Shown one piece after another: positions 58,281 to 64,000 of a stretch of 64,000 bases of DNA. The position numbers and the translations under genes were made by a program. Position 1 is the first letter of the stretch, and every line of letters begins with the position of its first letter. The notes below the pieces were generated by a model. The model was not told the DNA's origin and searched no databases. It saw nothing but the letters and a program-made list of their open reading frames with translations. The stretch is from positions 82,846,797-82,910,796 of the forward strand of contig JALIGW010000004.1 of the NCBI GenBank assembly GCA_023053685.1. Reading direction: 5' to 3'. This stretch comes from Diadophis punctatus similis (taxonomy: Eukaryota > Chordata > Lepidosauria > Squamata > Dipsadidae).

Positions 58281-58857
58281 AGAATGAAGTGGCCACCTTC
58301 ATCTAACTTATCTAAAACTTAGCCCTGATGATAACATACTTTAAAAGCCAGTAAGTTAACTTTTCCAGATAAATAATTTCATACAAATTGGGATGTTTAA
58401 ATTAACTACAAAGGTTTCCCTAAAAACGTGTTTTCATTAGCTTTCAAGGCCTAAACAGTATAATATTTACATCTAGGTAAGGATTACAGTTCTCCGCAAT
58501 TTGCATTAGATCAAGGAGCGGATGTCGTTTATTTAATGGATAATTTTTCTTTTTCATTTATTGACTACTTTGAAGAAAATAACAAAAGAGTAGAAGGGTA
58601 TAATGGAGATAAATAAAGTCCCCTGTGGATTGTGGTTTCCTAAAATATAATTAATTAATTCTGAATAATTTTATCTCTCTCTCTATCACTCAGGTTTCAC
58701 TTCTGAATTTAACTTAGAGATGAATAAGAAAACCCACCCAACAAAACACAAATTGAAAGTTACTATAAAGCTTTCAGAAAGTTCTTTCCTTCTTATTTTA
58801 TTCTCCTACTTTTGATCTGTATTACCTCACAAAGGGTTCTTTGTGAAATACACACTA
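58276..58857. other. Intron without recognised features
   Basis: Nothing recognised. Confidence 0.4.
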
Positions 58858-58865
58858 ATGATTGC

Positions 58866-59224
58866 CAGAGGTGGGTTCCTGCCGGAGCTGCCTGATGCGC
58901 AGCTCTGGTAGGGAGCGGCCGATTGCGCAATTTGCGCGCAACCGCACCAGAGCCCTCTCTGCCGGTCAAATGGCACGTGTCGCCATTTTTTTTCCGTGAA
59001 TTTTTGGCCGATTTTGCTTCTGTGCATGCGCGGAAGCAAAATCACGCCAAAATCTTGCGTGCACGCGCGTCCCCTTGCGAGATTTCAGCATAATTTTGCT
59101 TCCGTGCATGCAAAAAAGCAAAATCACGCGAGGGGGCGTGCGTGCGTAGCAAGTGCATGCACGCCCGAAGCGTGAAGATGCGCACGCAGCGCACTGGCAC
59201 CGGTAAGGGAGCAACCCGCCGCTG
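58866..59224. mobile_element. hAT element with perfect 8-bp target duplication
   Basis: CAGAGGTGGGTTCCTGCCGG to GGAGCAACCCGCCGCTG, 359 bp, flanked by ATGATTGC on both sides. Confidence 0.9.
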
Positions 59225-59373
59225 ATGATTGCTAAGCATAGAAGTAAATTCATTTTGTTTTCAATAGTACAAGCTTATTTATTTTTAGTGTGTTCACTTA
59301 ATCAGGTCAGAAGCATCACGGTTAAAATAATATAAAATTTGAAATGTGATATAAAATGTAAAATATAAATATA

Positions 59374-59905
<532 letters not shown>

Positions 59906-60160
59906 TTTAGTTGGCACGATCACCTGTACGATCATTACAACTGTATTTTTCTGTAACAGCTGTGGGGGCGGAGGGGGAAAGAATAAGATATTGATACTAA
60001 AGGGATATATTCTTATGCTTTCGGGTGCTCTGAGTTATTTACAAAAAAATAATAAAGGCAGGAGAAATTTCCTGACAGTGGGAACAATTAATCAGTGCAA
60101 CGACTCGCCTCCTGAAATTGGAGATTTTTAAGAAGAGACTAGATAGCTATTTGTCTGAAA

Positions 60161-60432
60161 TAATGGAATAACAGAGTTGGAAGGGACCTTGGAGGTCTTC
60201 TAGTCCAACCCCCTGCTTAAGCAGGAGACACTGTACCATTCCAGGCAAATGGTTATCCAGTCTCTTCTAATAAACTTTCAATGATGAAGCACCCACAAGT
60301 TCTGGAGGCAAGTCGTTCCACTGATTAATTGTTCTAACTGTTAGGAAATTTCCCCTTAGTTCTAGGTTGCTTCTCTCCTTGATTAGTTTCCACCCATTGC
60401 TTCTTCTTCTACCCTCAGGTGCTTTGGAGAAT
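60161..60432 (-). mobile_element. CR1 3' end inserted in opposite orientation
   Basis: GGAATAACAGAGTTGGAAGG to CAGGTGCTTTGGAGAATGG. GAAAT lies on both sides, a possible target duplication. Confidence 0.75.
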
Positions 60433-60447
60433 GGAAATGGTATATAG

Positions 60448-60998
60448 CTGTGATGGTGAACCTATGGCACGCGTCCCACAGGTGGCACGCGGAGCCATAG
60501 TGGAGGGCACGCGAGCGTTGCCCACCGGCAAACCGGAAGTGAGGAAAAACGCACTTCCGGTTTGCCGGTGAGCTGTTTTTTGCACTCCGGAGGGTTCAGG
60601 GAAGCTTCCTGAAGCCCCGGAATGCAAAAAACGACGAAACGGACAAACCGGAAGTGCGGAACAAAACACACTTCCGGTTTGCCGGTGAGCTGTTTTTTGC
60701 ACTCCGGAGGGTTCAGGGAAGCTTCCTGAAGCTCCGGAATGCAAAAAACGACGAAACGGACAAACCGGAAGTGTGTTTTTCTGAACTTCCGGTTTGCCCG
60801 TTTCGTCGTTTTTTACCGTCCCAGGCTCCGGTAAGGCCTTTGCGCAGGGGTGGAGGTGTGTGCACATGCGCAGGGGGCAGCATGGGGGGGTTGTGCGAAT
60901 GCGTGGGGGGGAGGGAATGGATGTGGGCATGCGCGCACACGCTGGCGCGCGCACCCCCCCTTTTTGGCACGCAAACCAAAAAAGGTTCGCCATCACTG
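60448..60998. mobile_element. hAT element with internal 118-bp duplication
   Basis: CTGTGATGGTGAACCTATGG to AGGTTCGCCATCACTG, flanks GTATATAG and GTATATGG. The block CACTTCCGGTTTGCCGGTGA recurs at about 60551 and 60669. Confidence 0.85.
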
Positions 60999-61323
60999 GT
61001 ATATGGTCTCCTGGTGGTTGGAATAGAAGACCTCCAATGTCCCTTCCAACTCTGTTATTTTATTCTGAATACTTCCACAAGCAGCTAAAAACGATGCTTT
61101 CCCAGAGAGAGTTTGAGGGTTAAAAGTTTGGATTGTACATTTTTGTGTGTTTTTTTAAAAAATATTATTACTATTGTTATGTATTGTTGTGTTTATATTA
61201 TGCTAAGTCTTGCGAACTGCCCAGAGCCTGTTCAAGATTGTAGGTAGATATAAGTTTGATTAATAAATAAAACAAATAATTTATTTCACCACAGCTTCTG
61301 CTCTGATGAGCGATGGTGGGACC

Positions 61324-61834
61324 CAGGGGCGGGTTCCTAATTTTTTTGCTACCACTCTGTGGGCGCGGCTTAATTTTGTGGGTGTGACAATTTTGAGGGC
61401 GTTGCTTAGTTTTGTGGGTGTGGCTTGACGGTCATGTGACTGGGCGGGCATGGCTTCATAGTCATGTGACTGGGCGGGTGTGGCTAAGTGGTCACAATCC
61501 TAGTTCCCCCTACGAGGATTCCTGCATCCGGACCTTTTACAATCCCCCAAAGGATTAAAAGAAACCAGATTCCATACAGCTCTGAACCCTTAAGGCAAAC
61601 CAAATACAAGTGGTCCTCGCTTAATGGCCGGTTGCTTAGCAAGTGTTCAAATTTATGACTGACCTCCTCAGAGCTACTTGACCTGTTTTTTGAGTTTTGA
61701 CAGCCTTATGCATGCACACATGTACACACGCGTGCACACATACACATTTATGACCAGTTACAACATCCGTGACGTCCCCAGCCGGTCACTACCGGTGCTA
61801 TAGAGTGGACCGCACTGGTAGGAACCCACCACTG
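61324..61834. mobile_element. hAT element with perfect 8-bp target duplication
   Basis: CAGGGGCGGGTTCCTAATTT to GTAGGAACCCACCACTG, 511 bp, flanked by GTGGGACC on both sides. GGGYGTGGCT repeats inside, and part of a TIR-family fragment at 61607. Confidence 0.9.
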
Positions 61835-61859
61835 GTGGGACCCAACCTCTGAAAAATGA

Positions 61860-62725
61860 TAGGTTCCCATTTTTGAGTTATGCATTCAAAGGAGGTTGCA
61901 TTAGGCAACTCAATTTACTTGAGCTCATACATTTGCATAACTTACTAACTTTAATTACATGCAGCGGCCCAGAATAATGCATAAAACTGCAGTCTTGGGA
62001 ATCTATTTATTTCGGTTGTTAATACATAAATCCATACTTGGTAAAAAATAATAATAATAATGGAAAGGATGTAAAAATTTGATTTTTCCCAGAAAAAGCA
62101 CTAATTCCTAGATTTGTTCAAAACTGACTGCATTCCATTAGACCCTTCTTGTAGGAGATGTAAATTATTGTATGGATTTTCAAATTAGCTTTTTTCTGTA
62201 CGGCCATAAATATAGGAGATTATTATGCCACCTCTAAAATTTAAATACCATTACAGAAAATGAGAAGGAAATAAATTGCAAGCTAAACTCTCCTGCTTAT
62301 TTTATGTCCTTATTCTGTTTTATTTGGAAGATGCTTAATTATTTGTGGTGATCGGTTTCTCGAATGAAAACCTGTAACGCAGGGTAGAATTATGGGCAAA
62401 AAAATAGTACAATTTCAATGCTTGTCCAAAAAACAGCCATAATTAAATTAGAAGCTGAAAATATGGAAAATTGTAACAATGGAAGAAGAAAGGTAATTGC
62501 AATTTTGAGCAGAAAATGAAGTTGCTCCAAGAGAATTTTTTTTAAAAAAATCTTTCTCCATTAAAAGAGTGTCTGTCATCCCAAATCATGGGAAAATAAG
62601 AATAAAAGGAATTAATATCATCTCCTTTTACAATATGGCTACATGTTGAAGTTCCTAAATTTAGCCATCAATAGCTGCAAGCAGAGTAAGAAAAATTCTT
62701 TTCCAAAATTCTGAAGAGACAATAT
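61860..62725. other. AT-rich intron
   Basis: No exon or repeat recognised. Confidence 0.4.
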
Positions 62726-62729
62726 AGAC

Positions 62730-62869
62730 CAGGGTACCTCAACCATGGCCGTTTTAAGACCTGTGGACTTCAACTTCCAGAATTCCCCAGTCAGCTGTGC
62801 TATGCTGGCTGGAGAATTCTGGGAGTTGAAGTCTACAGGTCTTAAAGTGGCCCAGGTTGGGAAACCTTG
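62730..62869. mobile_element. Foldback hAT MITE, 140 bp
   Basis: Arms of about 55 bp (GACTTCAACTTCCAGAATTC and GAATTCTGGGAGTTGAAGTC). Flanks ATATAGAC and ATGCAGAC agree at six of eight. Confidence 0.75.
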
Positions 62870-62994
62870 ATGCAGACAATAATCATCTGAGTTATAAGTT
62901 ATCAAGAATTATTTTATACTTTATTTTATTCTATGTAATCTTTGTCAGATGTGTTTTTCCCAAGTATGTTTAAACTCAGTTACTAATGTCTGAA

Positions 62995-63085
62995 AGGTGC
63001 TTTTTTCAAGAGGCAACTGGACTTTCTGGTTTTTCTTTGAAGACGTTTCGCTTCTCATCCAAGAAGCTTCTTCAGATCTTCCAAC
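62995..63085 (-). mobile_element. Penelope-like fragment (family A)
   Basis: Same order as 3312-3400: TTTTTTCAAGAGGCAACTGG and the ribozyme-like core. Confidence 0.55.
63039..63075 (-). ncRNA. Hammerhead-ribozyme-like motif, family A
   Basis: Minus strand GGATGAGAAGCGAAACGTC, identical core to 3360 and 47761. Confidence 0.42.
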
Positions 63086-63140
63086 CCACCAAATAGGCCT
63101 TTAAATTATAGCTGATAAAATGAAAATATCATTTTCCCAG

Positions 63141-63382
63141 AGCAATAGCAATAGCCCTTAGACTTATATACCGCTTCATAGTGCTTTACAGCCCTCTCTA
63201 AGCGGTTTACAGAGTTCAGCCTCTTGCCCCCAACAATCTGGGTCCTCATTTTACCGACCTCAGAAGGATGGAAGGCTGAGTCAACCTTGAGCCGGTGGGA
63301 TTTGAACAGCTGAACTGCTGAACTAGCAGTCAGCTGAAGTAGGTTGCAGTGCTGCTTTTAACCACTGCGCCACCTCGGCTCC
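63141..63382 (-). mobile_element. tRNA-derived SINE (family 3)
   Basis: AGCAATAGCAATAGCCC 3' end, GGTTGACTCAGCCTTCCATC body in reverse, GAGCCGAGGTGGCGCAGTGG head. Confidence 0.87.
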
Positions 63383-64000
63383 TAAGCATGCAATCAAAGG
63401 ATCCCTTTTAACTATCTTTTCCTAAGAATTCACATTCATTTTGCCCGGTTTTCCATCAGTTAATTCTCTTATTACTTTCAACAGGGCAATAAGTCTCCTT
63501 GGTAAGTCTAATATTTTGGAAACAACTATTACCTGCCAGAAATGGTTAATGCAACCACAGCTGTGTTCAGCGAAGCTCTCATTTAGAGACAGATCTCATT
63601 TTATTTTATTATCAATTGATTTTTTCAAAGCTGATCCATTATTTATTTGCTTACGCAGATGGGGGGGGGGGGGAAATCTCCATGTTGAAGCAGAGGGAGC
63701 TCAACCAATTTAAGCCAGCCAGATTTTGCAGAAAAACAAAAAACCAACAAAGAAATAGAAGGCTATAAATGAATGTGCATGTCAAAGAAAAGAAAATGCA
63801 AACTTTTTTTAAAAAAAAATAGGATTGAAGGATTTGACGCATTTTACATCTTATTGAAATTATAAGTATCTTATTGAATTATCAGCTTTATGCCTGCTCT
63901 ACTCAATACCATTTGAGTAACACATATGACCAGTGCTGGGTATTGAAGAGGGGGGGGGGGAAATCCCACTGTGTTCATAGCTAGTGCTTTAATTTAAAAG
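63383..64000. other. Intron without recognised features
   Basis: Nothing recognised apart from two long G runs at 63661 and 63951. Confidence 0.4.

Larger units (their letters stand above)
60055..61070 (+). mobile_element. CR1 3' end carrying two nested insertions
   Basis: 60055-60160 and 60433-60447 plus 60999-61070 join into one CR1 3' end (TTTGTCTGAAAT, GGTATATGG, GTCCCTTCCAACTCTG). Confidence 0.78.

Overview
This window is vertebrate nuclear DNA, almost certainly from a snake and probably an advanced (colubroid) one. The basis is the repeat landscape: a BovB (RTE) LINE, Sauria-type tRNA SINEs, several CR1/L2-clade LINE families whose 3' ends run straight into (ATTCT/AATAG)n pentanucleotides, Penelope-like fragments, and very abundant long microsatellites. 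The species call is an inference from repeat families, not from a marker gene.

The only host gene I can support is CACNA2D1, the voltage-gated calcium channel alpha-2/delta-1 auxiliary subunit, on the minus strand. Eight consecutive internal exons are present, in transcription order 54838-54769, 50880-50830, 48592-48493, 42124-41966, 32811-32701, 26897-26819, 26039-25990 and 24359-24270. All have AG acceptors and GT donors, and their phases join without a break into 237 complete codons. They encode the stretch just before the VWA domain (with the RRR motif), the whole VWA domain and the beginning of the Cache region. Earlier exons must lie beyond 64000. I did not find the next 3' exon between 1 and 24269, so it is either further left or missed. 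The window is therefore internal gene sequence whose bulk is intron.

Layout: 1-4660 holds a BovB 3' end, a tandem satellite built from LINE tails plus pentanucleotides, and a knot of Penelope-like sequence with nested DNA transposons. 4680-24200 is intron with SINEs, CR1 fragments, solo LTRs, hAT elements and long compound microsatellites, including a 100-N assembly gap at 20938-21037. 24200-33000 carries four exons among repeats. 31700-37050 is dense in solo LTRs, one inside another. 37160-46210 mixes hAT, L1, SINE and microsatellite blocks around the 159-bp exon. 46960-54840 has a long CR1 fragment, a paired Penelope-like motif, three exons, a roughly 0.9-kb pyrimidine satellite and an inverted LINE-tail/pentanucleotide block. 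55000-64000 is intron with more hAT, CR1, L1 and SINE copies.

The most notable structure beyond the gene is the transposon archaeology: about fifteen hAT-type elements, many with 8-bp target duplications, seven solo LTRs with 5-bp duplications and one with a 4-bp duplication, three TA-flanked MITEs, and nine sites in three sequence families with the core of a hammerhead ribozyme linked to Penelope-like elements. I saw no sign of an undescribed multi-gene system.
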